A stretch of 53,865 nucleotides of DNA from Bacillota bacterium (GTDB taxonomy: Bacteria; Bacillota; Clostridia; Saccharofermentanales; DTU023), in NCBI GenBank assembly GCA_023389255.1, contig JAEWER010000024.1:1-53865 (forward strand). The letters run 5' to 3'. The notes beneath the pieces were generated by a model. The model was given only the letters and a program-made list of their open reading frames with translations. It was not told the DNA's origin and ran no database searches. A program made the translations under genes and the position numbers. This document shows, one piece after another, positions 25,315 through 34,379 of the stretch (the stretch's first letter is position 1; every line of letters begins with the position of its first letter).

Positions 25315-26067
25315 ATGCTCAACGTTGATATTAAAAGTTTTACAGGGCCATTAGATTTGCTGTCCTACCTCTTGGATGTAAACCAAGTAGATCTTTCAGA
25401 TATTCCACTGGCAACCATTACTGAGCAATATCTAGTTCTGATTGAACAAATTGACGACGATTTTGATATGGAATTAGCAAGTGAATTCTTAGTGATGGCC
25501 TCTACTTTGATGCAAATTAAGTCACGCTTGCTATTGCCCAAACAAGTAGAGGGCGAAGAAGAAGATCTCAAAGAAGAACTTGTTTTACAACTTTTACGCT
25601 ATCGGAGAAATAAATTATTAGCTCAGGAATTAGCTGATAATTATCAAATATATAAAGGGAATTATTTTAGAACACCAGCTAAAGCGACCGCTTTGGGTAT
25701 TTCACCACAAATTATCGAAGATAAGCTAGATCTAACTAAATTTAAGCGAGCAGTTAAATTGCTAGTTGAGCGCAATGCTGAGAAGTTTAGCGATCAGCAA
25801 CAACGAATTCGTAAGTTGCTCAAGCGAGAAAAATTTTCTGTTAAAGCTAAAATTATTGAGATAGCTACCATACTACAAAAAAGACTGAAAGCAACGTTCA
25901 GTGATTTGTTCCCTTATCGTACGAAAGATAAGAGAGAAAGAATTGCAGGATTTTTAGCCATTTTAGAAATGGTTGCGCGCAGACAAATTATTGCTAAGCA
26001 GTCTTTACCTTTCAGCGAAATAACTTTACATGCAACAGCTAAAGAAGAGGCGCAAAATGACAGATGA
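25315..26067 (+). CDS. scpA: Segregation and condensation protein A
   Basis: ScpA is the kleisin subunit of the bacterial condensin SMC-ScpAB. The 250-aa protein has the N-terminal kleisin block FTGPLDLLSYLLDVNQVDLSD (here abbreviated; residues 7-27) and the ASEFLVMASTLMQIKSRLLL helix that binds the SMC neck. The C-terminal winged-helix part is at about 175-240. It overlaps scpB by 11 bases, so the two are probably translated together. Confidence 0.94.
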   Translation: MLNVDIKSFTGPLDLLSYLLDVNQVDLSDIPLATITEQYLVLIEQIDDDFDMELASEFLVMASTLMQIKSRLLLPKQVEGEEEDLKEELVLQLLRYRRNKLLAQELADNYQIYKGNYFRTPAKATALGISPQIIEDKLDLTKFKRAVKLLVERNAEKFSDQQQRIRKLLKREKFSVKAKIIEIATILQKRLKATFSDLFPYRTKDKRERIAGFLAILEMVARRQIIAKQSLPFSEITLHATAKEEAQNDR

Positions 26068-26605
26068 TAAATTAAAAGCAATAGTAGAAGCTTTATTATT
26101 TGCTAGCGGTGACCCCTTGAGCATTAAATCCATCGCAGAAATTACTGAGCAATCTGAAATCAGAATCGAAGATGTTCTACATTTGCTCGCAGATGAATTA
26201 GCCTCAGATAGTCGCGGTTTGATGTTGCGCCAAATAAATTCTAGCTATGCTTTGACTACAAAAATGGAATTAACAGATTTTGTAGCACGCCTTTTTCGGC
26301 CTGAACATCGTCCAGCACTGACCAACGCAGCATATGAGGCTTTAGCCTGCATAGCGTATAACCAACCGTGTACCAGAGCTCAAGTAGAACATGTCAGAGG
26401 TGTTAATTCAGATAGTTTGATCAGTCGTTTGTTGGAGCGAGGATTAATTGAAGAAACTGGCCAGCTTGATGTGCCCGGCAAACCTAGCTTATTTTCTGTA
26501 ACAGAGTTATTTTTGCGAGAATTTGGTTTGCAATCTACTAGTGAATTACCCGCTCAAGAAATGATTATGTATGATAGTTTACAGCAGTTAGCAGGAGAAC
26601 AATAA
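26057..26605 (+). CDS. scpB: Segregation and condensation protein B
   Basis: ScpB binds ScpA as a dimer in the SMC complex. The 182-aa product has two winged-helix domains. The first contains VEALLFASGDPLSIKSIAE, the second YEALACIAYNQPCTRAQVEH and RGLIEETGQLDVPGKPSLF. The ATG at 26057 fits the normal N-terminus; an earlier in-frame ATG lies well inside scpA. Confidence 0.94.
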   Translation: MTDDKLKAIVEALLFASGDPLSIKSIAEITEQSEIRIEDVLHLLADELASDSRGLMLRQINSSYALTTKMELTDFVARLFRPEHRPALTNAAYEALACIAYNQPCTRAQVEHVRGVNSDSLISRLLERGLIEETGQLDVPGKPSLFSVTELFLREFGLQSTSELPAQEMIMYDSLQQLAGEQ

Positions 26606-26606
26606 G

Positions 26607-27293
26607 ATGAAGCTATTCACCATTGCCATTGACGGACCTTCTGGGGTAGGTAAATCTACCTTAGCTAATAAACTAGCTGAAGAATTGCATATTCATCACC
26701 TAGATACAGGTGCAATGTACAGATGCTTAGGTTTAGCGTGCCTGAAAGCTGGACTTGATCCTAGCTTGCCGGAAGATGCCGATGAAGTTTTAGCGACCAA
26801 TAATTTGCAAATAGCCTTTCAAGATAACCATCAGTTAAATTTGCTCAATGGACATGATGTGAGTGATGAGATCAGAAACGATGCTGTTTCTATGGCTGCT
26901 TCTACTATTTCCAAGCACCCGCATGTCAGAAGTTATCTAACTCTTTTGCAAAGAGAGTTAGCCAAGACGGCTTCCTTCGTTTTAGATGGTAGAGATATTG
27001 GTACAGTAGTTTTACCCAAAGCTACCGTGAAAATATTTTTGACAGCTGATGCGAAAAAAAGAGCAGAACGTCGATATTTAGAATTAAAAAGTAAAGGGCA
27101 AGAGATAGATCTTGCCACAGTAGAAGAAGACTTAAGGCGTCGAGATAAGCAAGACAGTGAGCGTAAAGTTGCACCGTTATGTCGCGCAGAAGATGCTCAC
27201 TTAATTGACTCAACTAATTTAGATATTGAAGGTACAGTTAAAGCGGTGCTCGATTTGTGTGCTAAGAGAGGAATTCAGGTTGAGCGTAGATAA
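26607..27293 (+). CDS. cmk: Cytidylate kinase
   Basis: Cmk phosphorylates CMP and dCMP. The 228-aa protein starts with the P-loop AIDGPSGVGKSTLA (7-20), followed by HLDTGAMYRCLGL, the DGRDIGTVVLP substrate motif (about 127-137) and the lid region RRDKQDSERKVAPL. It begins one base after the scpB stop and overlaps plsC. The order cmk-plsC-ispH-rpsA is typical of Clostridia. Confidence 0.96.
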   Translation: MKLFTIAIDGPSGVGKSTLANKLAEELHIHHLDTGAMYRCLGLACLKAGLDPSLPEDADEVLATNNLQIAFQDNHQLNLLNGHDVSDEIRNDAVSMAASTISKHPHVRSYLTLLQRELAKTASFVLDGRDIGTVVLPKATVKIFLTADAKKRAERRYLELKSKGQEIDLATVEEDLRRRDKQDSERKVAPLCRAEDAHLIDSTNLDIEGTVKAVLDLCAKRGIQVERR

Positions 27294-28026
27294 AAACAAA
27301 ATATTTTTTTCCAGAAAACAAGAAAAGCTACATCAGCCGATGACACGGAGTGAAAAAGAACTGTTAAAGCGCTTTGCTTTGCGATCTGTTGAACAGAGCA
27401 ATTGGTTGATCAAAGTAGTTTCCTGTTTGATCTGGAAAGTATTTTGTCTTCTATATAGGCCACAAGTACATGGACTCAACAACCTAGTACAGAACGAAAA
27501 TTATGTGCTTGTAGCTAATCATAGTTCGCTATGGGATCCTATAGTTTTATTTGCCGTTAATCCTAAATTAACGAACTGGGTTGCCAAGAAAGAATTGTTT
27601 AATTCTAAAATATTGAGCTACTTTTTAAGGCAATATCGAGCAATTCCGTTAGAACGCAATAAAGTTGATTTAGAGGCAATCAAGCAAATGATCAATGTCT
27701 TAAAACAAGGAAACGGTGTTTTAGGTATTTTCCCCCAAGGAACCAGAGTAAACGATCAGACAGTTACTGAGACTCTGCCTAAAACGGGTGTTGTCAGTAT
27801 TTTATTGCGACAAAAGGCAACCATAGTACCGGCTTATGTTCCTCACAAATTACAGCTGGGCAAACGAAATCATTACTATATTGGCGATTCTTTTTGTTTG
27901 TTTAGTGCACAAAAGAAACCTAGTGAACTAGAAAGTCTGAAGCTAGCCGTGACGATGCAACAACGCTCATATCAATTGGCTGAAATTGCGTATGAACTGA
28001 AAGCAGGTGAACTTAATGCAAATTAA
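27280..28026 (+). CDS. plsC: 1-acyl-sn-glycerol-3-phosphate acyltransferase
   Basis: PlsC adds the second acyl chain to lysophosphatidic acid at the membrane. Motif I is NHSSLWDP, with the catalytic His and Asp, and motif III is FPQGTR; most family members have FPEGTR, so the Glu-to-Gln change is unusual. I chose the TTG at 27280, which has GAGAGG 8 bases upstream and gives 248 aa; a longer frame opens inside cmk. It overlaps cmk by 14 bases and ispH by 11. Confidence 0.88.
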   Translation: MSVDKNKIFFSRKQEKLHQPMTRSEKELLKRFALRSVEQSNWLIKVVSCLIWKVFCLLYRPQVHGLNNLVQNENYVLVANHSSLWDPIVLFAVNPKLTNWVAKKELFNSKILSYFLRQYRAIPLERNKVDLEAIKQMINVLKQGNGVLGIFPQGTRVNDQTVTETLPKTGVVSILLRQKATIVPAYVPHKLQLGKRNHYYIGDSFCLFSAQKKPSELESLKLAVTMQQRSYQLAEIAYELKAGELNAN

Positions 28027-30529
28027 AGTTGCGCAATCCGCCGGATTTTGTTTTGGTGTTAAGGAAGCAGTGGTTGCTGCTGAAAACTATTTAGAAAATG
28101 ATAGCAAATTAACTTTGCTGGGTGAAATTGTACATAATAAACAAGTAGTTGATGACTTATTAGATAAAGGAGCAGAACTACAAACTTCTGTAGACGATAT
28201 TGAAACGGGGAGTACAGTTTTAGTTAGAGCTCACGGCATTCCTCCGCAACTGATGGCAAGGTTAAGTGAGAGAGGCTGTAAGATAATCGACAAGACCTGT
28301 CCCTTCGTAACCAAGATACAGAAAATAGCCGCTAGAGCTGAGGCAGAAGGATCAAGTTTGATTGTAGCAGGTAATGCTAATCACCCAGAAGTTATAGGTA
28401 TCTTAGGTAATGCTGAGCGGTCGGAGTGCCATGTGATCAAAAGCTTGCCACAAGCAGAAGAACTGATAGAACAACTAAAACAAGAACAAAAAATTAATAA
28501 TGTGTGGACATTAGTTTCGCAAACCACTTTTTCAGTTGAATTATTTAACCAAATCAAAGACTATCTTACACAAAATATTGAAAACTTAACGGTTTTTGAT
28601 ACTATATGTTATACGACGATTTGTAGGCAGAATGAGACCAAAGAATTGGCTCAAAACTCTGATTTAGTATTCGTACTAGGAGGAGCTAATAGTTCAAACA
28701 CAGCCAAACTGGTGGAAGTTGCACAACAATATTGTCGTGAAACTTATTTAATACAACGGCCGGCGCAAGTACTCGAGTATCTCGAGCATAGAAGTACAAA
28801 CGATCTGCGTATTGGGATTACAGCAGGGGCATCAACACCGGAACGTATGATCAGGGAGGTTATCCAAGTAATGTCAGAACAAGATTTGCTGAACCAGCAA
28901 ACCGAAACAGTTGAAAACCAAGAAGTCAGCGAAGAAGCTAAGGAACAAACAGTATTAACCTTAGATGATATCGCCCAAGACGAGAACAAAGAAGTTACCA
29001 CTAAGCAAGAGCTGAGTGAAGATGTTGATTTTTCCGAATTTATCGATAGCATTCCTCAACTAAAACGTGGTGCAACCATCAAAGGGCATATTGTTCGCTT
29101 TGATGACGACTTTGTCTATGTCGATGTCAATGATAAGACTGAGGGTAAAATTCAACGTCGTGAATTTGCCGGCGATACCGTAGAAGATTTAGAACAAGCA
29201 GTTGCAGAGCAACGCGAAATTGATGTCTATGTTCGTAGTATCCGCAATACCGAACACGACAAAGAAATTTCCTTGTCTAAAGTAAGAGTTGATTACGCAA
29301 AGCATAAGCAAGCAATCGAAAAAGCTTATAAAGAAAAGACTCCTGTACAGGTTAAAGTTACCAATGTGGTACGTGATGGTGTTATCGCATCTTTTGGTAG
29401 CGTAGATCTCTACATTCATCGCACCCAGTTAGAGTTGCAAGTTGTAGAAGATCTAGAAGCATACAGAGGTCAAACACTAGAAGTTTTAATCACCCAGTTT
29501 GATGCTTCAGGTAAGCACCTGCGTGTTGCGGGTTCACGTCGTACTCTGTTACAGCGTGAGCGCAAAGAGCGTATGCGCCAATTGTGGGAAGAGATTGAAG
29601 TTGGTAAGGAATACAATGGTGTTGTACGTAACTTAACTGATTTCGGTGCTTTCGTAGATATCAATGGCGTTGATGGTTTAGTGCATGTCAGTGAATTGTC
29701 ATGGGATCATATCAAGCACCCCTCTGAGGTGGTGAGTGTAGGCGATCACATCAAAGTATTTGTTAAGGATGTAGATCGTGAGCGCAAGCGTATTTCTTTA
29801 GGTTTCAGAAGACCTGAGAACGATCCTTACTACGAAATTGAAGAGCGTTTCCCCGTTGGTTCAATTGTGCGTGGTGTGGTTGTACGTTTATTCCCCTTCG
29901 GTGCTTTTGTCGAAATTGCTCCTGGTGTAGATGCACTGTGCCATATTTCACAGATCTCAACCTATCGTTTGAACCGTCCCAATGACGTGCTCAAAGAGGG
30001 TATGGAAGTTGATGCTCGTGTCTTAGATGTTAATGCTGCTGAACGCAAGATTTCTATCAGCATTAAAGATGTCGAACCCATCAACCCTGAGATCAAAGAA
30101 GAACAACCCAAAGAGGAAAGAAAAGCTCGTAAACAACGTCGTAAAAATAGCGGTGAAAAAGAGGATCGTCTTCCTACTACCTATACCGATGCAACCTCTG
30201 GTTCATCCTTATCAGCAGTAGCTAACATCTCATTCTCTGATGAAAAAACTGCAGAAGAGTTTGGATTATTGACTGAACAACAAACGGAGAGTGAGGAAGA
30301 AAAAGTGTTACCTGCCGAAAAAAGAAACGAAGAATTAGAGAACAAAGCTGGTAATGATCCTGTTGTTGAAAGTGTTGAAGAGGGTTCCACTGGTCTAGAG
30401 TTAGTTCAAGGTTTGAACGAAGAACAAACTACTGCTGATGCTGTTGTCAGCACTGAAGAAGTAGCAGAAGAAGCTCCTGTGACTGGCGAAGAGAGTGATG
30501 CAACTCCCGAACAAGGATTCAGCCTTTAA
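28016..30529 (+). CDS. ispH: IspH fused to ribosomal protein S1 (four S1 domains)
   Basis: The first 285 residues are 4-hydroxy-3-methylbut-2-enyl diphosphate reductase, the last step of the MEP pathway. The [4Fe-4S] cysteines are Cys12 (AGFCFG), Cys95 (DKTCPF) and Cys198 (DTICYT). After a 60-residue acidic linker come four S1 RNA-binding domains (about 351-421, 442-507, 529-596, 613-683), then an acidic low-complexity tail to 837. IspH-S1 fusions are known in Clostridia; the tail is longer than I would expect. I chose ATG 28016 because MQIKVAQSAGFCFG matches the family start; a GTG lies three codons earlier. Confidence 0.95.
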   Translation: MQIKVAQSAGFCFGVKEAVVAAENYLENDSKLTLLGEIVHNKQVVDDLLDKGAELQTSVDDIETGSTVLVRAHGIPPQLMARLSERGCKIIDKTCPFVTKIQKIAARAEAEGSSLIVAGNANHPEVIGILGNAERSECHVIKSLPQAEELIEQLKQEQKINNVWTLVSQTTFSVELFNQIKDYLTQNIENLTVFDTICYTTICRQNETKELAQNSDLVFVLGGANSSNTAKLVEVAQQYCRETYLIQRPAQVLEYLEHRSTNDLRIGITAGASTPERMIREVIQVMSEQDLLNQQTETVENQEVSEEAKEQTVLTLDDIAQDENKEVTTKQELSEDVDFSEFIDSIPQLKRGATIKGHIVRFDDDFVYVDVNDKTEGKIQRREFAGDTVEDLEQAVAEQREIDVYVRSIRNTEHDKEISLSKVRVDYAKHKQAIEKAYKEKTPVQVKVTNVVRDGVIASFGSVDLYIHRTQLELQVVEDLEAYRGQTLEVLITQFDASGKHLRVAGSRRTLLQRERKERMRQLWEEIEVGKEYNGVVRNLTDFGAFVDINGVDGLVHVSELSWDHIKHPSEVVSVGDHIKVFVKDVDRERKRISLGFRRPENDPYYEIEERFPVGSIVRGVVVRLFPFGAFVEIAPGVDALCHISQISTYRLNRPNDVLKEGMEVDARVLDVNAAERKISISIKDVEPINPEIKEEQPKEERKARKQRRKNSGEKEDRLPTTYTDATSGSSLSAVANISFSDEKTAEEFGLLTEQQTESEEEKVLPAEKRNEELENKAGNDPVVESVEEGSTGLELVQGLNEEQTTADAVVSTEEVAEEAPVTGEESDATPEQGFSL

Positions 30530-30564
30530 TTAGCAAGCTAAGCTTTAGCTTTTATTGTTGCTCG

Positions 30565-30598
30565 AGAGTGGAAACCTTGATGTTTCCACTCTTTTTTT
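30565..30598 (+). terminator. Rho-independent terminator after ispH-S1
   Basis: An 11-bp perfect stem AGAGTGGAAAC/GTTTCCACTCT with a 6-base loop is followed by a T run. A smaller hairpin (AAGCTAA/TTAGCTT, 30535-30551) directly follows the stop codon. The terminator overlaps the rpsB promoter. Confidence 0.93.
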
Positions 30599-30605
30599 GT
30601 ACAAT
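30577..30605 (+). promoter_or_regulatory. rpsB promoter lying inside the preceding terminator
   Basis: TTGATG (30577-30582) and TACAAT (30600-30605) are separated by exactly 17 bases. The -35 box starts in the terminator loop and ends on the first base of its right arm, and the -10 box follows the T run. Confidence 0.6.
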
Positions 30606-30623
30606 ATCTGTCGCTAATACACA

Positions 30624-30660
30624 CATGGAGTAATCCCTCTGTTGCTAGAGACGCTCCATG
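30624..30660 (+). promoter_or_regulatory. Structured rpsB leader
   Basis: CATGGAG (30624-30630) pairs perfectly with CTCCATG (30654-30660), with an inner CTCT/AGAG pairing (30637-30640, 30647-30650). It lies between the promoter and the rpsB ribosome binding site and is a candidate for feedback by S2, as known for rpsB leaders in other bacteria. Confidence 0.45.
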
Positions 30661-30682
30661 GAGGAAAAAACTGGAGGTTTAA

Positions 30683-31450
30683 ATGTCTGTAATTAGCATG
30701 AAGCAGTTATTAGAGAGTGGTGTTCATTTTGGTCACCAAACTCGTCGTTGGAACCCGAAAATGGCTGAGTACATTTTCACTGAGCGCAATGGTATCTATA
30801 TCATCGATCTGCAGAAGACTCTGCGCAAAATCGAAGAAGCCTATGATTATTTGCGTGAAGTTGCTATGAACAATGGTAAGGTTCTGTTTATTGGTACTAA
30901 AAAGCAAGCTCAAGATTCTATTGAAGAAGAAGCTGAGCGTTGCGGTATGTACTATGTTAAAAACCGTTGGTTAGGTGGTACTCTGACAAACTACAGCACC
31001 ATCAAGAAACGTATTCGTCGCTTGCGTGAGTTGCAAGAGATGGAAGAGAGCGGTGTATTCGATGTTCTACCTAAGCAAGAAGTTGTAAAGTTGCAACGTG
31101 AAGCTATTAAGTTAGAAGCTAACTTAGGTGGTATTGCGGATATGCCTGGTCTGCCCGATGTTGTCTTTGTGGTTGACCCCAAAAAAGAGCACATTGCTGT
31201 TAAGGAAGCACGTCGTTTAGGTATTCCTGTTGTGGCAATTGTTGATACCAACTGTGATCCCGAAGAAGTTGATTATGTAATCCCTGGCAACGATGATGCC
31301 ATCCGTGCTATTAAATTGATTGCTTCAACCATGGCTGATGCCATTTTAGAAGGTAAGCAAGGAGAACAGTTTGAAGCACCTGCATCTGAAGAAGCTGAAG
31401 TAGAAACTGAAGCTGAAGCCGTAGAAGAAACTGCTGAAGACGCAGAGTAA
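30683..31450 (+). CDS. rpsB: 30S ribosomal protein S2
   Basis: S2 joins the 30S subunit late and helps hold S1. The 255-aa protein starts with the family block MKQLLESGVHFGHQTRRWNP and contains KNRWLGGTLTNYSTI and DPKKEHIAVKEA. The last 30 residues are an acidic Glu/Ala-rich tail, common in Clostridia. GGAGG lies before the ATG. It pairs with tsf as almost everywhere in bacteria. Confidence 0.98.
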   Translation: MSVISMKQLLESGVHFGHQTRRWNPKMAEYIFTERNGIYIIDLQKTLRKIEEAYDYLREVAMNNGKVLFIGTKKQAQDSIEEEAERCGMYYVKNRWLGGTLTNYSTIKKRIRRLRELQEMEESGVFDVLPKQEVVKLQREAIKLEANLGGIADMPGLPDVVFVVDPKKEHIAVKEARRLGIPVVAIVDTNCDPEEVDYVIPGNDDAIRAIKLIASTMADAILEGKQGEQFEAPASEEAEVETEAEAVEETAEDAE

Positions 31451-31472
31451 TCGTTATAAGGAAAGGATTATT

Positions 31473-32132
31473 ATGGCTATTACTGCAACTCAAGTTAAGA
31501 ATTTGCGTGAAAAAACTGGCGCAGGCATGATGGATTGCAAAAAGGCTTTGACCGAATGCAATGGCGATATGGATAAAGCCATGGTCTGGCTACGTGAGAA
31601 AGGTATTTCCAGCGCTGATAAGAAAGCTGCCCGTAACGCCGTCGAGGGTATTGTTGAAAGCTATATTCATAAAGTAGATGGTATTGGTCGCGTTGGTGCT
31701 TTCATTGAAGTCAATATCGAGACCGATTTTGCCGCTAAAAACGAGAAATTCCAGGAGCTGGTACGTGAACTTGCTATGCAAGTAGCTGCTATGAATCCTC
31801 TGTGGGTTAGTGCAGAAGATGTTCCTGAAGAAGTTCTAGCTAAAGAAAGAGAAATTGCTAGAAATCAAGCTCTGAACGAAGGCAAGCCCGAGAAAATTGT
31901 TGATCGCATCGTCGAAGGTAGAATCAAGAAATTCTACGATGAAAAGTGCTTGATGAATCAAACATATATCAAGGATGATAGCAAGACTATCGAAACCATG
32001 GTTAAAGAGCTGATTGGTAGCATCGGCGAGAATATCAAAGTACGTCGTTTTGTCCGCTTTGAAGTTGGCGAAGGCTTAGAGAAAAAAGAAGAAGATTTCG
32101 CAGCCGAAGTTGCCAAACAAATGGGCAACTAA
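31473..32132 (+). CDS. tsf: Elongation factor Ts
   Basis: EF-Ts recycles EF-Tu by exchanging GDP for GTP. The N-terminal block LREKTGAGMMDCKKALTE (about 10-27) binds EF-Tu, and VNIETDFAAKNEKFQ is the core strand. At 219 aa it is the short form, with one reduced core subdomain instead of the 280-aa layout of E. coli. A strong terminator follows. Confidence 0.97.
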   Translation: MAITATQVKNLREKTGAGMMDCKKALTECNGDMDKAMVWLREKGISSADKKAARNAVEGIVESYIHKVDGIGRVGAFIEVNIETDFAAKNEKFQELVRELAMQVAAMNPLWVSAEDVPEEVLAKEREIARNQALNEGKPEKIVDRIVEGRIKKFYDEKCLMNQTYIKDDSKTIETMVKELIGSIGENIKVRRFVRFEVGEGLEKKEEDFAAEVAKQMGN

Positions 32133-32153
32133 TTTTGCAATAATTGTAAAAAC

Positions 32154-32188
32154 AAAAGAGCGTAGCTGATCGCTACGCTCTTTTTTTT
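32154..32188 (+). terminator. Rho-independent terminator after tsf
   Basis: A perfect stem of 13 bp, AAAAGAGCGTAGC and GCTACGCTCTTTT, with a 5-base loop, runs into a T tract. About 100 bases separate it from pyrH; no clear promoter could be assigned there. Confidence 0.94.
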
Positions 32189-32289
32189 GTTTTTCTTGCG
32201 TTAGCAATTCTTTCCTTATTAAAAGCAACAGTGCGTGAATACTATTTAGGTTAAAATAATAAAGGCAATATAAAAGTTGAGAGGTATAA

Positions 32290-32988
32290 GTGAAGTATAA
32301 ACGCATTTTGTTGAAAATTAGTGGTGAATCGTTAGCAGGTGAAAAAAAGTTCGGTATTAACGATCAGATAGTAAATCAGCTCGCAGAAGTTATTAAAGAA
32401 CTAGTAGCTAAAAATGTAGAAGTTGGCATTGTTATTGGTGGTGGAAATTTCTGGCGAGGAAGATCTAATCCAGGCATGGATAGAGTAGCTGCAGATCAAA
32501 TTGGCATGTTAGCGACTACTATGAATGCCATGGCTGTTGCAGATGCGCTCAATCAACATGGAGTAGTTACAAGAGTGCTGAATGCCATTTCAATGTCTCA
32601 GATCTGTGAACCCTATATTCGCTTGCGTGCTATGCGCCATTTAGAAAAGGGTAGGGTTTGTATTTTTGCAGGTGGCACCGGAAGCCCCTTCTTTACGACT
32701 GATTCAGCGGCTGCACTGCGCGCCTCTGAAATTTGTGCAGATGTGATGCTCAAAGCTACCTTGGTCGATGGAGTTTACGATAGTGATCCTAATGTTAATC
32801 CCAAAGCTGAACGTTACCGTGAATTGAGCTTTGATCAGGTATTGAGTATGAATCTTAAAGTTCTCGATGCTACGGCAGCGGCTCTGTGTCGAGATAATAA
32901 TGTTCCTTTGGTTGTTTTCAGCATTGCTGATCCATACAATATTATTAAAATAGTTGAAGGTGAAGACATAGGTACAGTTGTACACTAA
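32290..32988 (+). CDS. pyrH: UMP kinase
   Basis: PyrH makes UDP from UMP. The 232-aa product belongs to the amino acid kinase fold: KISGESLAGEK (about 9-19) is the phosphate-binding start, IVIGGGNFWRG (about 48-58) the glycine loop, and TDSAAALRASEI the UMP-binding region. Start is GTG with GAGAGG upstream. It leads the long run to polA; pyrH-frr-uppS-cdsA-dxr is a standard order. Confidence 0.97.
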   Translation: MKYKRILLKISGESLAGEKKFGINDQIVNQLAEVIKELVAKNVEVGIVIGGGNFWRGRSNPGMDRVAADQIGMLATTMNAMAVADALNQHGVVTRVLNAISMSQICEPYIRLRAMRHLEKGRVCIFAGGTGSPFFTTDSAAALRASEICADVMLKATLVDGVYDSDPNVNPKAERYRELSFDQVLSMNLKVLDATAAALCRDNNVPLVVFSIADPYNIIKIVEGEDIGTVVH

Positions 32989-33007
32989 CTTCAGATAAGG
33001 AGCGATT

Positions 33008-33580
33008 ATGGCTAATATTCAATTAGATGCACAAGCTTTCAAGCCTTATGAAGATAAGATGAAAGTGACGATGCAAGTTTTAGAGGAAGAATTTAACCAG
33101 ATTAGAGCTGGTCGTGCTAATCCACATGTTTTAGATAAAATCACAGTTGATTATTACGGAATGCCAAGCCCCTTAAATCAAGTCGCAAACATACAAGTTC
33201 CAGAGGCTCGTATGATTGTCATTACTCCCTGGGATGCATCTCTGCTTGCACAAATCGAAAAGGCAATTCAGGGATCAGATTTAGGTATTAATCCCAGCAA
33301 TGATGGTAAATGCATTCGTTTAGTTTTTCCACAACTAACAGAGGAGCGCAGAAGAGAGCTTTCTAAGCAGGTTAGCAAGTTGGGCGAAGAAGCTAAGATT
33401 GCTGTACGCAATGTGCGCAGAGAAGCGAATGATCTATTCCGTTCTTATCTCAAAAAGAACGAAATTGTGGAAGATGATCTGTATTATGGTGAGCAAGAGA
33501 TGCAAAAAATCACTGATAAATATACAGGTATGATTGATAAGGCAGTAAAAGCTAAAGAACAAGATTTAATGGAGATTTAG
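33008..33580 (+). CDS. frr: Ribosome recycling factor
   Basis: RRF splits post-termination ribosomes with EF-G. The 190-aa protein has the three-helix bundle signature: FNQIRAGRANPHVLDKI (about 30-46), IVITPWDASLLAQIEKAI, LTEERRRELSKQV and VRNVRREAND. Its stop codon overlaps the GTG start of uppS by one base. Confidence 0.98.
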   Translation: MANIQLDAQAFKPYEDKMKVTMQVLEEEFNQIRAGRANPHVLDKITVDYYGMPSPLNQVANIQVPEARMIVITPWDASLLAQIEKAIQGSDLGINPSNDGKCIRLVFPQLTEERRRELSKQVSKLGEEAKIAVRNVRREANDLFRSYLKKNEIVEDDLYYGEQEMQKITDKYTGMIDKAVKAKEQDLMEI

Positions 33581-34359
33581 TGTTCGGTTGGCGAAAGAAA
33601 AAAGAAGAATCAAAACATCATTTATCTACTAGAGCATTGCCACATGTGCCAGAGCATGTGGCAATTATTATGGATGGCAACGGCAGGTGGGCAAAATCTC
33701 AAGGCAAGCCACGCATGTATGGTCATAGAGCTGGAGCAGATAAATTAAAAGATGTTTGCAAAATGTGTGTGGACTACGGGGTGAAGTATCTCACAGTCTA
33801 TGCCTTTTCCACTGAGAATTGGTCCAGACCAGAAGCAGAAGTTAACGCTTTAATGCAACTGGTCATCGACTTTTTCAGCAAATACGATGCTGAGATGGCA
33901 AAAGAAGGTATTAGATTACGCTTTGCAGGTGATTTGAGTGCTTTACCACAAGCTACCTTAGCAACGGTGAGACATTCAGAAAAAATATCGGAAAACCGAG
34001 ATAGACTGCAACTAATTGTTTGCCTCAACTACGGTGCCAAACAGGAAATAGCTCATGCTGTGTCTGAAGTTTTAGCCAAACAACAAATTAATGTGGCAAG
34101 CGAAAGGTTATCGATTGACGAAATAGTTGCGCAAATAGAGCAACATTTGTGGTTAGCAGATGTGCCAGCTCCAGATCTGATTATTAGACCAGGTGGAGAA
34201 CAGCGCTTATCAAATTTCTTGCTTTGGCAAGCGGCCTATGCCGAATTGTGGTTTTGTTCTACCCTGTGGCCAGACTTCTCCAGACAAGATTTTCATGAAG
34301 CTTTGGTGGCTTTTGCCAAGCGTGAAAGACGCTATGGCGGTGTTAGTGAAACTAAATAA
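33580..34359 (+). CDS. uppS: Isoprenyl transferase (undecaprenyl diphosphate synthase)
   Basis: UppS adds isopentenyl units to make the C55 lipid carrier for wall polymers. The 259-aa protein has the catalytic-loop block IIMDGNGRWAKSQGKPRMYG (29-48, Asp32), FSTENWSRPEAEV, and the C-terminal GGEQRLSNFLLWQAAYAELW that binds the diphosphate. Start is GTG. It uses the products of dxr, ispG and ispH encoded nearby. Confidence 0.96.
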   Translation: MFGWRKKKEESKHHLSTRALPHVPEHVAIIMDGNGRWAKSQGKPRMYGHRAGADKLKDVCKMCVDYGVKYLTVYAFSTENWSRPEAEVNALMQLVIDFFSKYDAEMAKEGIRLRFAGDLSALPQATLATVRHSEKISENRDRLQLIVCLNYGAKQEIAHAVSEVLAKQQINVASERLSIDEIVAQIEQHLWLADVPAPDLIIRPGGEQRLSNFLLWQAAYAELWFCSTLWPDFSRQDFHEALVAFAKRERRYGGVSETK

Positions 34360-34379
34360 ACATAACTAAAAGAGGTAAA

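Noticed and set aside
32190..32289. A promoter for pyrH
   Set aside because: Several AT-rich hexamers exist, but none has a credible -35 at the proper distance, so none was listed.
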